NCBI RefSeq assembly: GCF_051401765.1
Contig: NW_027480429.1
Coordinates: forward strand, 9,924,157-9,988,156
DNA length: 64,000 bases
Origin: Calliopsis andreniformis
Lineage: Eukaryota > Arthropoda > Insecta > Hymenoptera > Andrenidae
Direction of reading: 5' to 3'
Under the pieces are notes generated by a model. The model did no database searches, was not told where the DNA came from, and worked only from the letters and a program-made list of their open reading frames with translations. Position numbers and translations under genes: made by a program. The first letter of the stretch is position 1, and each line of letters starts with the position of its first letter. This document shows, piece by piece, positions 1-13,118 of the stretch.

Positions 1-1
1 A

Positions 2-167
2 GAGTGAAGCCTAGGTTGCCCGGAACGTAGAAATGACCATAACTTTCACACTGGTTGCAATTAATCGTTTTATACGATAGAAAAGCTGTTGTACTTATAT
101 CGTATTTTATGCTTCTGGCGTTGACTTCTTAGGCCGTAACTTTTCGATCTGGTGGAGCAACGCCCTG
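2..167 (+). repeat. Representative domain 1 monomer (first complete, 166 bp)
   Basis: This is the first complete monomer when the start is set at GAGTGAAGCC. It has ACCATAACTTTCACACTGG in the first third, an AATCGTTTTATACGAT block in the middle and GGTGGAGCAACGCCC at the end. A consensus built by eye is about 41% G+C with about seven CpG dinucleotides per monomer. The start is arbitrary, because a tandem array has no natural first base. Confidence 0.9.
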
Positions 168-489
168 GAGTGAAGCCTAGGTTGCGCGGAACGTAGAATT
201 GGACATCACTTTCAAACTGGTTGCAATTATTCCTGTTATATGATGGAAACACTGTTGTATTTTTATTGCATTTTATGCTTCGGGCGTTGACTTCTAATGC
301 CCTAACTATTCGATCTGGTGGAGCACCGCCCCAGAGTGAAGCCTAGGTTGCCCGGAACGTAGAAATGACCATCACTTTCAAACTGGTTGCTATTATTCCT
401 GTTATATGATGGAAAAACTGTTACATTTATATTGTATTTTATGCTTCGGGCGTTAACTCCTAAGGCCCTAACTATTCAATCTGTTGGAC

Positions 490-513
490 CAACGCCCTAG
501 AGTGAAGCCTAGG
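490..513. other. Short dyad at the monomer junction (representative)
   Basis: Around the monomer junction, CCTAG (496-500) and CTAGG (509-513) can pair across an eight-base loop. CAA just outside (490-492) can pair with TTG (514-516), with a three-base bulge on one side. The palindrome CCTAGG is itself within the right arm. The arrangement recurs in most monomers with CCCTAG before and CCTAGG after the junction; it is weakened where CCTAGC replaces CCTAGG or CCCTAGGG is present. Confidence 0.5.
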
Positions 514-1153
514 TTGCTCGGAATGTAGAAATGACAATAACATTCACACTGGTTGAAATTATTCGTTTAATACGATGGAAAAGCTGTTGCATCTTTATTG
601 TATTTTATGCTCCTGGCGTTGACTTCTAAGGCCCCAACTATTCGATCTGGTGGAGCAACGCCCTAGAGTGAAGCCTAGGTTGCCCGGAACGTAGAAATGA
701 CCATCACTTTCAAACTGGTTGCAAGTATTCCTTTTGTACGATGGAAAAACTGTTGTACTTTTATTGCATTTTATGCTTCCGGCGTTGACTTCAAAGGCCC
801 TAACTATTCAATCTGTTGGAGCAACGCGCAAGGGTGAAGCCTAGGTTGCCCGGAAAGTAGAAATGACGTTAACTTTCATACTGGTTGCAATTATTCGTTT
901 TATACGATGGAAAAACTGTTGTATTTATATTGTATTTTATGCTTCTGGCGTTGACTTCTAATGCACTAGCTATTCGATCTGGCGGAGCAACGCCCTAGAG
1001 TGAAGCCGAGGTTTCCCGGAACGTAGAATTGACCATCACTTTCAAACTGGTTGCAATTATTCCTGTTATATGATGGAAAAACTGTTGTATTTTTATTGCA
1101 TTTTATGCTTCGGGCATTGACTTCTAAGGCCCTAACTATTCAATCTGTTGGAC
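490..1153 (+). repeat. 4-monomer higher-order unit, copy 1 (664 bp)
   Basis: This block of four monomers is followed at once by a near-identical copy at an offset of exactly 664 bp (4 x 166). Diagnostic variants shared by both are GACAATAACATTCACACTGG, GCAAGTATTCCTTTTGTACG and GACGTTAACTTTCATACTGG. One visible difference is CATCTTTATTG in this copy versus CATCTTTAATG in the next. Confidence 0.88.
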
Positions 1154-1817
1154 CAACGCCCTAGAGTGAAGCCTAGGTTGCTCGGAATGTAGAAATGACA
1201 ATAACATTCACACTGGTTGAAATTATTCGTTTAATACGATGGAAAAGCTGTTGCATCTTTAATGTATTTTATGCTCCTGGCGTTGACTTCTAAGGCCCCA
1301 ACTATTCGATCTGGTGGAGCAACGCCCTAGAGTGAAGCCTAGGTTGCCCGGAACGTAGAAATGACCATCACTTTCAAACTGGTTGCAAGTATTCCTTTTG
1401 TACGATGGAAAAACTGTTGTACTTTTATTGCATTTTATGCTTCCGGCGTTGACTTCAAAGGCCCTAACTATTCAATCTGTTGGAGCAACGCGCAAGGGTG
1501 AAGCCTAGGTTGCCCGGAAAGTAGAAATGACGTTAACTTTCATACTGGTTGCAATTATTCGTTTTATACGATGGAAAAACTGTTGTATTTATATTGTATT
1601 TTATGCTTCTGGCGTTGACTTCTAATGCACTAGCTATTCGATCTGGCGGAGCAACGCCCTAGAGTGAAGCCGAGGTTTCCCGGAACGTAGAATTGACCAT
1701 CACTTTCAAACTGGTTGCAATTATTCCTGTTATATGATGGAAAAACTGTTGTATTTTTATTGCATTTTATGCTTCGGGCATTGACTTCTAAGGCCCTAAC
1801 TATTCAATCTGTTGGAG
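1154..1817 (+). repeat. 4-monomer higher-order unit, copy 2 (664 bp)
   Basis: This is the second copy of the 664-bp unit. It overlaps the start of the large 36-monomer unit, so the last three of its monomers recur once more near 7313-7780. The small duplication and the large one are therefore nested and arose at different times. Confidence 0.85.
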
Positions 1818-4800
1818 CAACGCCCTAGGGTGTAGCCTAGGTTGCCCGGAAAGTAGAAATGACCACAACTTTAATACTGGTTGCAATTACTCGTTTTATA
1901 TGATAGAAAAACTGTTGTATTTATATTTTATTTTATGCTTCTGGCGTTCACTTCTTAGGCCCTAACTATTCGATCTGGTGGAACAACACCCTGGGGTGAA
2001 GCCTAGGTTGCCGGAACGTAGAAATGACCATAACTTTCACACTGGTTGCTATTATTCGTTTTATACGATGGAAAAACTGTTCTATTTATTTTGTATTTTA
2101 TGCTTCGGGCGTTGACTTCTAAGGAACTAACTGTTTGATCTGGTGGAGTAACGCCCTATGGTGAAGCCTAGGTTGACCGGAACGTAGAAATGATAATAAT
2201 TTTCACACCGGTAGCAATTATTCGTTTTACACGATGGAAAAACTGTTCTATTTATTTTGTATTTTATGCATCGGGCGTTGACTTCTAAGGCCCTAACTAT
2301 TCAATCTGTTGGAGCAATGCCCTAGGGTGAAGCCTAGGTTGCCCGAACGTAGAAATGACCATAACTTTCACACTGGTTGCTATTATTCGTTTTATACGAT
2401 GGAAAAGCTGATGTATTTTTATTGCATTTTATGCTTCCGGCGTTGACTTCTAAGGCCCTAACTATTCAATCTGGTGGAACAACGCTCTAGAGTGAGGCCT
2501 AGGTTGCCCGGAACGTAGAAATGACCATAACTTTCATACCGGTTGCAATTATTCGTTTTATACGTTGGAAAAACTGTTGTATTTATATTGTATTTTATGC
2601 TTCTGGCGTTGACTTCTGAGGCACTAACTATTCGATCTGGTGGAGCAACGTCCTAGAGTGAAGCCTAGGTTGCCCGGAACGGAGAAATGACCATCACTTT
2701 CAAACTGGTTGCAATTATTCCTGTTATATGATGGAATAACTGTTGTATTATACTGTATTTTATGCTTCGGGCGTTGACTGCTAAGGCCCTAACTATTCAA
2801 TCTGTTGGATCAACGCCCTAGAGTGAAGCCTAGGTTGCTCGGAATGTAGAAATGACCATAACATTCACACTGGTTGAAATTATTCGTTTAATACGATGGA
2901 AAAGCTGTTGCATCTTCATTGTATTTTATGATTCTGGCGTTGACTTCTAAGGCCCTAACTATTCGATCTGGTGGAGCAACGCCCTAAAGTGAAGCCTAGG
3001 TTGCCCGGAACGTAGAAATGACCATCACTTTCAAGCTGGTTGCAACTAATCCTTTTATACGATGGAAAAACTGTTGCATTTTTATTGCATTTTATCCTTC
3101 GGCCATTCACTTCTAATGCCCTAACTATTCAGTCTGTTGGAGCAACGCCCTAGGGTGTAGCCTAGGTTGCCCGGAAAGTAGAAATGACCACAACCTTCAT
3201 ACTGGTTGCAATTACTCGTTTTATATGATCGAAGAACTGTTGTATTTATATTGTATTTTATGCTTCTGGCGTTGACTTCTAAGGCCCTAACTATTCAATC
3301 TGTTGGAACAGCGCCCTGGGATGAAGCCTAGGTTGTCCGGAACGTAGAAGTGACCATCACTTTCAAACTGTTTGCAATTAATCCTTTTATACGATGTAAA
3401 AACTGATGTATTTTTATTGCATTTTATGCTTCCGGCGTTGACTTCCAAGGCCCTAACTATTCAATCTGGTGGAACAACGCCCTAGAGTGAGGCCTAGGTT
3501 GCCCGGAACGTAGAAATGACCATAACTTTCATACTGGTTGCAATTATTCGTTTTATACGTTGGAAAAACTGTTGTATTTATTTTGTATTTTATGCTTCGG
3601 TCGTTGACTTCTAAGGCCCTAACTGTTTGATCTGGTGGAGCAACGCCCTAGAGTGAAGCCTAGGTTGCCCGCAACGTAGAAGTGACCATAACTTTCACAC
3701 TGGCTGCTATTATTCGTTCTATACGATGGAAAAACTGTTATCTTTATATTGTATTTTATGCTTCTGGCGGTGCCTTCTTAGGCCCTAAGTGTTCGATCTG
3801 TTGGAACAACGCCCTAGAGTGAAGCCTACGTTGCCCGGAACGTAGAAATGACCATCACTTTCACACTGGTTGCAATTATTCCTGATATACGATGGAAAAA
3901 CTCTTGTATATTTATTGTATTTTATGCTTCTGGCGTTGACTTCTATGGCCGTAGCTATTCGATGTGGTGGAGCAACGCCCTAGAGTGAAGCCTAGGTTGT
4001 CCGGAACGTAGAAATGCCCATTACTTTCACACTGGTTGAAATTATTAGTTTTATACGATGGAAAAACTGTTCTATTTATTTTGTATATTATACTTCGGGC
4101 GTTTACTTCTAAGGCCCTAACTATTCGATCTGGTGGAGCAACGCCCTAGAGTGAGCCTAGGTTGCCCGGAACGTAGAAATGACCATCACTTTCAAACTGG
4201 TTGCAATTATTCGTTTTATACGATGGAAAAGCTGTTGTACCTATATCGTATTTTATGCTTCGGGCGTTGACTCCTAAGGCCCTAACTATTCAATCTGTTG
4301 GATCAACGCCCTAGAGTGAAGCCTAGGTTGCCCGGAAAGTAGAAATGACCATAACTTTCATACTGGTTGCAATTATTCGTTCTATATGATGGAAAAACTG
4401 TTGTATTTTTATTGCATTTTATGCTTCGGGCATTGACTTCTAAGGCCCTAACTATTCAATCTGTTGGAGCAACGCCCTAGGGTGAAGCCTAGGTTGCCCG
4501 GAAAGTAGAAATGACTTTAACTTTCACACTGGTTGCTATTATTCGTTCTATACGATGGAAAAACTGTTCTATTTATTTTGTATTTTATGCTTCGGGCGTC
4601 GACTTCTAAGGAACTAACTGTTTGACCTGGTGGAGTAACGCCCTAGAGTGAAGCCGAGGTTTCCCGGAACGTAGAAATGACCATCACTTTCAAACTGGTT
4701 GCAATTATTCCTGTTATATGATGGAAAAACTGTTGTATTTTTATTGCATTTTATGCTTCGGGCATTGACTTCTAAGGCCCTCACTATTCAAACTGCTGGA

Positions 4801-7312
4801 GCAACGCCTTATTGTGTAGCCTAGGTTGCCCGGAAAGTAGAAATGACCATAACTTTCATACTGGTTGCAATTATTCCTGTTATAGGATGGAAGGACTGTT
4901 GTATTTCTATCGTATTTTATGCTTCAGGCGTTGACTTCTGAGGCCGTAGCTATTCGATGTGGTGGAAGAACGTCATAGAGTGAAGCCTAGGTTGCACGGA
5001 ACGTAGAAATGACCATAACTTTCATACTGGTTGCAATTATTCGTTTTATATGATGGAAGAACTGTTGTATTTATATTGTATTTTATGCTGCTGTCGTTCG
5101 CTTCTAAGGCCCTAACTATTCCATCTGGTGGAACAACGACCTAGGGTGAAACCTAGGTTGCCCGGGACGTAGAAATGACCATAACTTTCACACCGGTAGC
5201 AATTATACGTTTTATACAATGGAAAAACTGTACTATTTATTTTGTATTTTATGCTTCGGGCTTTGACTTCTAAGGCCCTAGCTATTCGATCTGGTGGAGC
5301 AACGACCTAGATTGAAGCCTAGGTTGTTCGGAATGTAGAAATGACCATAACATTCACACTGGTTGAAATTATTCGTTTTACACGATGGAAAAACAGTTAT
5401 ATTTATATTGTATTTTATGCTTCTGCCGTTGATTTATTAGGCCCTAACTATTCAATCTGGAGGAACAACGCCCTAGAGTGAGGCCTAGGTTGCCCGGAAC
5501 GTAGAAATGACCATCACTTCCATACTGGCAGCAATTATTCGTTTTATACGATGGAAAAACTTTTGTATTTATATTGTATTTTATGCTTCTGGCGTTGACT
5601 TCTAAGGCACTAACTATTCGATCTCGTGGAGCAACGCCCTAGAGTGAAGCCTAGGTTGCCCGGAACGTAGAAATGACCATCACTTTCAAACTGGTTGCAA
5701 TTATTCCTGTTATATGATGGAAAAACTGTTATATTTATATTGTATTTTATGCTTCGGGCGTTGACTCCTAAGGCCCTAACTATTCCATCTGGTGGAAGAA
5801 CGCCCTACGGTGAAGCCTAGGTTGCCCGGAACGTAGAAATGGAAATAATTTTCACACTGGTAGCAATTATTCGTTTTATACGATGGAAAAACAGTTCTAT
5901 TTATTTTGTATTTTATGCTTCGGCCGTTGACTTCTAAGACACTAACTATTCGATCTGTTGGAGCAACGCCCTAGGGTGAAGCCTAGGTTGCCCGGAACGT
6001 AGAAATGACCATAGCTTTCATACTGGTTGCAATTATTCGTTTTATATGATGGAAAAAATGTTGTATTTATATTGTATTTTATGCTTCTGTCGTTGACGTC
6101 TAAGGCCGTAGCTATTAGATGTGGTGGAGCAACGCACTAGAGTGACGCCTAGGTTGCCCGGAACGTAGAAATGACCGTTACTTTCGCAATGTTTGCAATT
6201 ATACATTATATACGATGGCAAAGCTGTTGCATTTATACCGTATTTTATGCTTCTGGCGTTGACTTCTTATGGCCTAGCTATTCCATCTGGTGGAACAACG
6301 CCCTAGGGTGAAGCCTAGGTTGCCCGGAACGTAGAAATGACCATCACTTTCAAACTGGTTGCAATTAATCCTTTTATACGATGGAAAAACTGTTGCATTT
6401 TTATTGCATTTTATGCGTCGGGGTTGACTTCTTATGCCCTAACTACTCCATCTGGCGGAACAACGCCCTAGGGTGAAGCCTAGGTTGCCCGGAACGTGGA
6501 AATGACCATCACTTTCAAACTGGTTGCAATTAATCCTTTTATACGATGGAAAAACTGTTGCATTTTTATTGCATTTTATGCGTCGGGCGTTGACTTCTAA
6601 GGCCCTAACTATTCAATCTGTTGGAGCGACGCCCTAGGGTGAGGCCTATGTTGCCCGGAACTTAGAAATGACCATAACTTTCACACTGATTGCTATTATT
6701 CGTTTTATACGATGGAAAAACTGTTATATGTATATTGTATCTTATGCTTCTGGCGTTGACTTCTTAGGCCCTAACAATTCTATCTGGTGGAACAACGCCC
6801 TAGAGCGAAGCCTAGGTTGCCTGGAACGTACAAATGACCATCACTTCCACACGGGTTGCAACTATTCCTGTTATAGGATGGAAAGACTGTTGTATTTTTA
6901 TCGTATTTTATGCTTCAGGCGTTGACTTCTGAGGCCGTAGCTATTCGATGTGGTGGAAGAACGCCATAGAGTGAAGCCTAGGTTGCCCGGAACGTAGAAA
7001 TGACCATAACTTTCATACTGGTTGAAATTTTTCGTTTTACACGATGGAAAAACAGTTATATTTATATTGTATTTTATGCTTCTGCCGTTGATTTCTTAGG
7101 CCCTGACTATTCAATCTGGAGGAACAACGCCCTAGAGTGAGGCCTAGGTTGCCCGGAACGTAGAAATGAGCATCAACTCCATACTGGTAGCAATTATTCG
7201 TTTTATACGATGGAAAAACTGTTGTATTTATATTGTATTTTATGCTCCTGGCGTTGACTTCTAAGGCACTAACTATTCGATCTCGTGCAGCAACGCCCTG
7301 GAGTGAAGCCTA
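1342..7312 (+). repeat. Large higher-order unit of ~36 monomers, copy 1 (5971 bp)
   Basis: The sequence from about 1342 recurs from about 7313 at an offset of 5971 bp, which is 36 monomers less 5 bp. Landmarks shared in order are GCAAGTATTCCTTTTGTACG (1385 and 7356), GTGTAGCC with GACCACAACTTTAATAC (1830 and 7801), and CACCCTGGGGTGAAGCC (1988 and 7959). Identity is very high, with only scattered single-base differences seen, such as CGTAGAAATG versus CGTAGGAATG near 2350 and 8321. The breakpoint lies within GTGAAGCCTAGGTTGCCC, which is common to most monomers. Confidence 0.88.
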
Positions 7313-10300
7313 GGTTGCCCGGAACGTAGAAATGACCATCACTTTCAAACTGGTTGCAAGTATTCCTTTTGTACGATGGAAAAACTGTTGTACTTTTATT
7401 GCATTTTATGCTTCCGGCGTTGACTTCAAAGGCCCTAACTATTCAATCTGTTGGAGCAACGCGCAAGGGTGAAGCCTAGGTTGCCCGGAAAGTAGAAATG
7501 ACGTTAACTTTCATACTGGTTGCAATTATTCGTTTTATACGATGGAAAAACTGTTGTATTTATATTGTATTTTATGCTTCTGGCGTTGACTTCTAATGCA
7601 CTAGCTATTCGATCTGGCGGAGCAACGCCCTAGAGTGAAGCCGAGGTTTCCCGGAACGTAGAATTGACCATCACTTTCAAACTGGTTGCAATTATTCCTG
7701 TTATATGATGGAAAAACTGTTGTATTTTTATTGCATTTTATGCTTCGGGCATTGACTTCTAAGGCCCTAACTATTCAATCTGTTGGAGCAACGCCCTAGG
7801 GTGTAGCCTAGGTTGCCCGGAAAGTAGAAATGACCACAACTTTAATACTGGTTGCAATTACTCGTTTTATATGATAGAAAAACTGTTGTATTTATATTTT
7901 ATTTTATGCTTCTGGCGTTCACTTCTTAGGCCCTAACTATTCGATCTGGTGGAACAACACCCTGGGGTGAAGCCTAGGTTGCCGGAACGTAGAAATGACC
8001 ATAACTTTCACACTGGTTGCTATTATTCGTTTTATACGATGGAAAAACTGTTCTATTTATTTTGTATTTTATGCTTCGGGCGTTGACTTCTAAGGAACTA
8101 ACTGTTTGATCTGGTGGAGTAACGCCCTATGGTGAAGCCTAGGTTGACCGGAACGTAGAAATGATAATAATTTTCACACCGGTAGCAATTATTCGTTTTA
8201 CACGATGGAAAAACTGTTCTATTTATTTTGTATTTTATGCATCGGGCGTTGACTTCTAAGGCCCTAACTATTCAATCTGTTGGAGCAATGCCCTAGGGTG
8301 AAGCCTAGGTTGCCCGAACGTAGGAATGACCATAACTTTCACACTGGTTGCTATTATTCGTTTTATACGATGGAAAAGCTGATGTATTTTTATTGCATTT
8401 TATGCTTCCGGCGTTGACTTCTAAGGCCCTAACTATTCAATCTGGTGGAACAACGCTCTAGAGTGAGGCCTAGGTTGCCCGGAACGTAGAAATGACCATA
8501 ACTTTCATACTGGTTGCAATTATTCGTTTTATACGTTGGAAAAACTGTTGTATTTATATTGTATTTTATGCTTCTGGCGTTGACTTCTGAGGCACTAACT
8601 ATTCGATCTGGTGGAGCAACGTCCTAGAGTGAAGCCTAGGTTGCTCGGAATGTAGAAATGACCATAACATTCACACTGGTTGAAATTATTCGTTTAATAC
8701 GATGGAAAAGCTGTTGCATCTTCATTGTATTTTATGATTCTGGCGTTGACTTCTAAGGCCCTAACTATTCGATCTGGTGGAGCAACGCCCTAAAGTGAAG
8801 CCTAGGTTGCCCGGAACGTAGAAATGACCATCACTTTCAAGCTGGTTGCAACTAATCCTTTTATACGATGGAAAAACTGTTGCATTTTTATTGCATTTTA
8901 TCCTTCGGCCATTCACTTCTAATGCCCTAACTATTCAGTCTGTTGGAGCAACGCCCTAGGGTGTAGCCTAGGTTGCCCGGAAAGTAGAAATGACCACAAC
9001 CTTCATACTGGTTGCAATTACTCGTTTTATATGATCGAAGAACTGTTGTATTTATATTGTATTTTATGCTTCTGGCGTTGACTTCTAAGGCCCTAACTAT
9101 TCAATCTGTTGGAACAGCGCCCTGGGATGAAGCCTAGGTTGTCCGGAACGTAGAAGTGACCATCACTTTCAAACTGTTTGCAATTAATCCTTTTATACGA
9201 TGTAAAAACTGATGTATTTTTATTGCATTTTATGCTTCCGGCGTTGACTTCCAAGGCCCTAACTATTCAATCTGGTGGAACAACGCCCTAGAGTGAGGCC
9301 TAGGTTGCCCGGAACGTAGAAATGACCATAACTTTCATACTGGTTGCAATTATTCGTTTTATACGTTGGAAAAACTGTTGTATTTATTTTGTATTTTATG
9401 CTTCGGTCGTTGACTTCTAAGGCCCTAACTGTTTGATCTGGTGGAGCAACGCCCTAGAGTGAAGCCTAGGTTGCCCGGAACGTAGAAGTGACCATAACTT
9501 TCACACTGGCTGCTATTATTCGTTCTATACGATGGAAAAACTGTTATCTTTATATTGTATTTTATGTTTCTGGCGGTGCCTTCTTAGGCCCTAAGTGTTC
9601 GATCTGTTGGAACAACGCCCTAGAGTGAAGCCTACGTTGCCCGGAACGTAGAAATGACCATCACTTTCACACTGGTTGCAATTATTCCTGATATACGATG
9701 GAAAAACTCTTGTATATTTATTGTATTTTATGCTTCTGGCGTTGACTTCTAAGGCCGTAGCTATTCGATGTGGTGGAGCAACGCCCTAGAGTGAAGCCTA
9801 GGTTGTCCGGAACGTAGAAATGCCCATTACTTTCACACTGGTTGAAATTATTAGTTTTATACGATGGAAAAACTGTTCTATTTATTTTGTATATTATACT
9901 TCGGGCGTTTACTTCTAAGGCCCTAACTATTCGATCTGGTGGAGCAACGCCCTAGAGTGAGCCTAGGTTGCCCGGAACGTAGAAATGACCATCACTTTCA
10001 AACTGGTTGCAATTATTCGTTTTATACGATGGAAAAGCTGTTGTACCTATATCGTATTTTATGCTTCGGGCGTTGACTCCTAAGGCCCTAACTATTCAAT
10101 CTGTTGGATCAACGCCCTAGAGTGAAGCCTAGGTTGCCCGGAAAGTAGAAATGACCATAACTTTCATACTGGTTGCAATTATTCGTTCTATATGATGGAA
10201 AAACTGTTGTATTTTTATTGCATTTTATGCTTCGGGCATTGACTTCTAAGGCCCTAACTATTCAATCTGTTGGAGCAACGCCCTAGGGTGAAGCCTAGGT

Positions 10301-13118
10301 TGCCCGGAAAGTAGAAATGACTTTAACTTTCACACTGGTTGCTACTATTCGTTCTATACGATGGAAAAACTGTTCTATTTATTTTGTATTTTATGCTTCG
10401 GGCGTCGACTTCTAAGGAACTAACTGTTTGACCTGGTGGAGTAACGCCCTAGAGTGAAGCCGAGGTTTCCCGGAACGTAGAAATGACCATCACTTTCAAA
10501 CTGGTTGCAATTATTCCTGTTATATGATGGAAAAACTGTTGTGTTTTTATTGCATTTTATGCTTCGGGCATTGACTTCTAAGGCCCTCACTATTCAAACT
10601 GCTGGAGCAACGCCTTATTGTGTAGCCTAGGTTGCCCGGAAAGTAGAAATGACCATAACTTTCATACTGGTTGCAATTATTCCTGTTATAGGATGGAAGG
10701 ACTGTTGTATTTCTATCGTATTTTATGCTTCAGGCGTTGACTTCTGAGGCCGTAGCTATTCGATGTGGTGGAAGAACGTCATAGAGTGAAGCCTAGGTTG
10801 CACGGAACGTAGAAATGACCATAACTTTCATACTGGTTGCAATTATTCGTTTTATATGATGGAAGAACTGTTGTATTTATATTGTATTTTATGCTGCTGG
10901 CGTTCGCTTCTAAGGCCCTAACTATTCCATCTGGTGGAACAACGACCTAGGGTGAAACCTAGGTTGCCCGGGACGTAGAAATGACCATAACTTTCACACC
11001 GGTAGCAATTATACGTTTTATACAATGGAAAAACTGTACTATTTATTTTGTATTTTATGCTTCGGGCTTTGACTTCTAAGGCCCTAGCTATTCGATCTGG
11101 TGGAGCAACGACCTAGATTGAAGCCTAGGTTGTTCGGAATGTAGAAATGACCATAACATTCACACTGGTTGAAATTATTCGTTTTACACGATGGAAAAAC
11201 AGTTATATTTATATTGTATTTTATGCTTCTGCCGTTGATTTATTAGGCCCTAACTATTCAATCTGGAGGAACAACGCCCTAGAGTGAGGCCTAGGTTGCC
11301 CGGAACGTAGAAATGACCATCACTTCCATACTGGCAGCAATTATTCGTTTTATACGATGGAAAAACTTTTGTATTTATATTGTATTTTATGCTTCTGGCG
11401 TTGACTTCTAAGGCACTAACTATTCGATCTCGTGGAGCAACGCCCTAGAGTGAAGCCTAGGTTGCCCGGAACGTAGAAATGACCATCACTTTCAAACTGG
11501 TTGCAATTATTCCTGTTATATGATGGAAAAACTGTTATATTTATATTGTATTTTATGCTTCGGGCGTTGACTCCTAAGGCCCTAACTATTCCATCTGGTG
11601 GAAGAACGCCCTACGGTGAAGCCTAGGTTGCCCGGAACGTAGAAATGGAAATAATTTTCACACTGGTAGCAATTATTCGTTTTATACGATGGAAAAACAG
11701 TTCTATTTATTTTGTATTTTATGCTTCGGCCGTTGACTTCTAAGACACTAACTATTCGATCTGTTGGAGCAACGCCCTAGGGTGAAGCCTAGGTTGCCCG
11801 GAACGTAGAAATGACCATAGCTTTCATACTGGTTGCAATTATTCGTTTTATATGATGGAAAAAATGTTGTATTTATATTGTATTTTATGCTTCTGTCGTT
11901 GACGTCTAAGGCCGTAGCTATTAGATGTGGTGGAGCAACGCACTAGAGTGACGCCTAGGTTGCCCGGAACGTAGAAATGACCGTTACTTTCGCAATGTTT
12001 GCAATTATACATTATATACGATGGCAAAGCTGTTGCATTTATACCGTATTTTATGCTTCTGGCGTTGACTTCTTATGGCCTAGCTATTCCATCTGGTGGA
12101 ACAACGCCCTAGGGTGAAGCCTAGGTTGCCCGGAACGTAGAAATGACCATCACTTTCAAACTGGTTGCAATTAATCCTTTTATACGATGGAAAAACTGTT
12201 GCATTTTTATTGCATTTTATGCGTCGGGGTTGACTTCTTATGCCCTAACTACTCCATCTGGCGGAACAACGCCCTAGGGTGAAGCCTAGGTTGCCCGGAA
12301 CGTGGAAATGACCATCACTTTCAAACTGGTTGCAATTAATCCTTTTATACGATGGAAAAACTGTTGCATTTTTATTGCATTTTATGCGTCGGGCGTTGAC
12401 TTCTAAGGCCCTAACTATTCAATCTGTTGGAGCGACGCCCTAGGGTGAGGCCTATGTTGCCCGGAACTTAGAAATGACCATAACTTTCACACTGATTGCT
12501 ATTATTCGTTTTATACGATGGAAAAACTGTTATATTTATATTGTATCTTATGCTTCTGGCGTTGACTTCTTAGGCCCTAACAATTCTATCTGATGGAACA
12601 ACGCCCTAGAGCGAAGCCTAGGTTGCCTGGAACGTACAAATGACCATCACTTCCACACGGGTTGCAACTATTCCTGTTATAGGATGGAAAGACTGTTGTA
12701 TTTTTATCGTATTTTATGCTTCAGGCGTTGACTTCTGAGGCCGTAGCTATTCGATGTGGTGGAAGAACGCCATAGAGTGAAGCCTAGGTTGCCCGGAACG
12801 TAGAAATGACCATAACTTTCATACTGGTTGAAATTTTTCGTTTTACACGATGGAAAAACAGTTATATTTATATTGTATTTTATGCTTCTGCCGTTGATTT
12901 CTTAGGCCCTGACTATTCAATCTGGAGGAACAACGCCCTAGAGTGAGGCCTAGGTTGCCCGGAACGTAGAAATGAGCATCAACTCCATACTGGTAGCAAT
13001 TATTCGTTTTATACGATGGAAAAACTGTTGTATTTATATTGTATTTTATGCTCCTGGCGTTGACTTCTAAGGCACTAACTATTCGATCTCGTGCAGCAAC
13101 GCCCTGGAGTGAAGCCTA
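7313..13118 (+). repeat. Large higher-order unit, copy 2 (35 monomers, 5806 bp)
   Basis: This is the direct tandem copy of the preceding unit. It matches at an offset of 5971 up to about 8626 and at 5806 afterwards, because one monomer (about 2656-2820 in copy 1, marked by CGGAACGGAGAAATG and GATGGAATAACTG) is missing here. The deletion is almost exactly one monomer and keeps the repeat register, as expected from unequal exchange. The unit ends with GATCTCGTGCAGCAACGCCC, as copy 1 does. Confidence 0.88.

Noticed and set aside
6668..6925. Open frame of 85 codons, repeated at 16621-16878 and in variant form at 27897-28154
   Set aside because: It is a translation of about one and a half satellite monomers. 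The second half re-reads the same DNA in another frame because 166 is not a multiple of 3. The copies recur only because the satellite block is duplicated, and no promoter, start context or protein family is visible.
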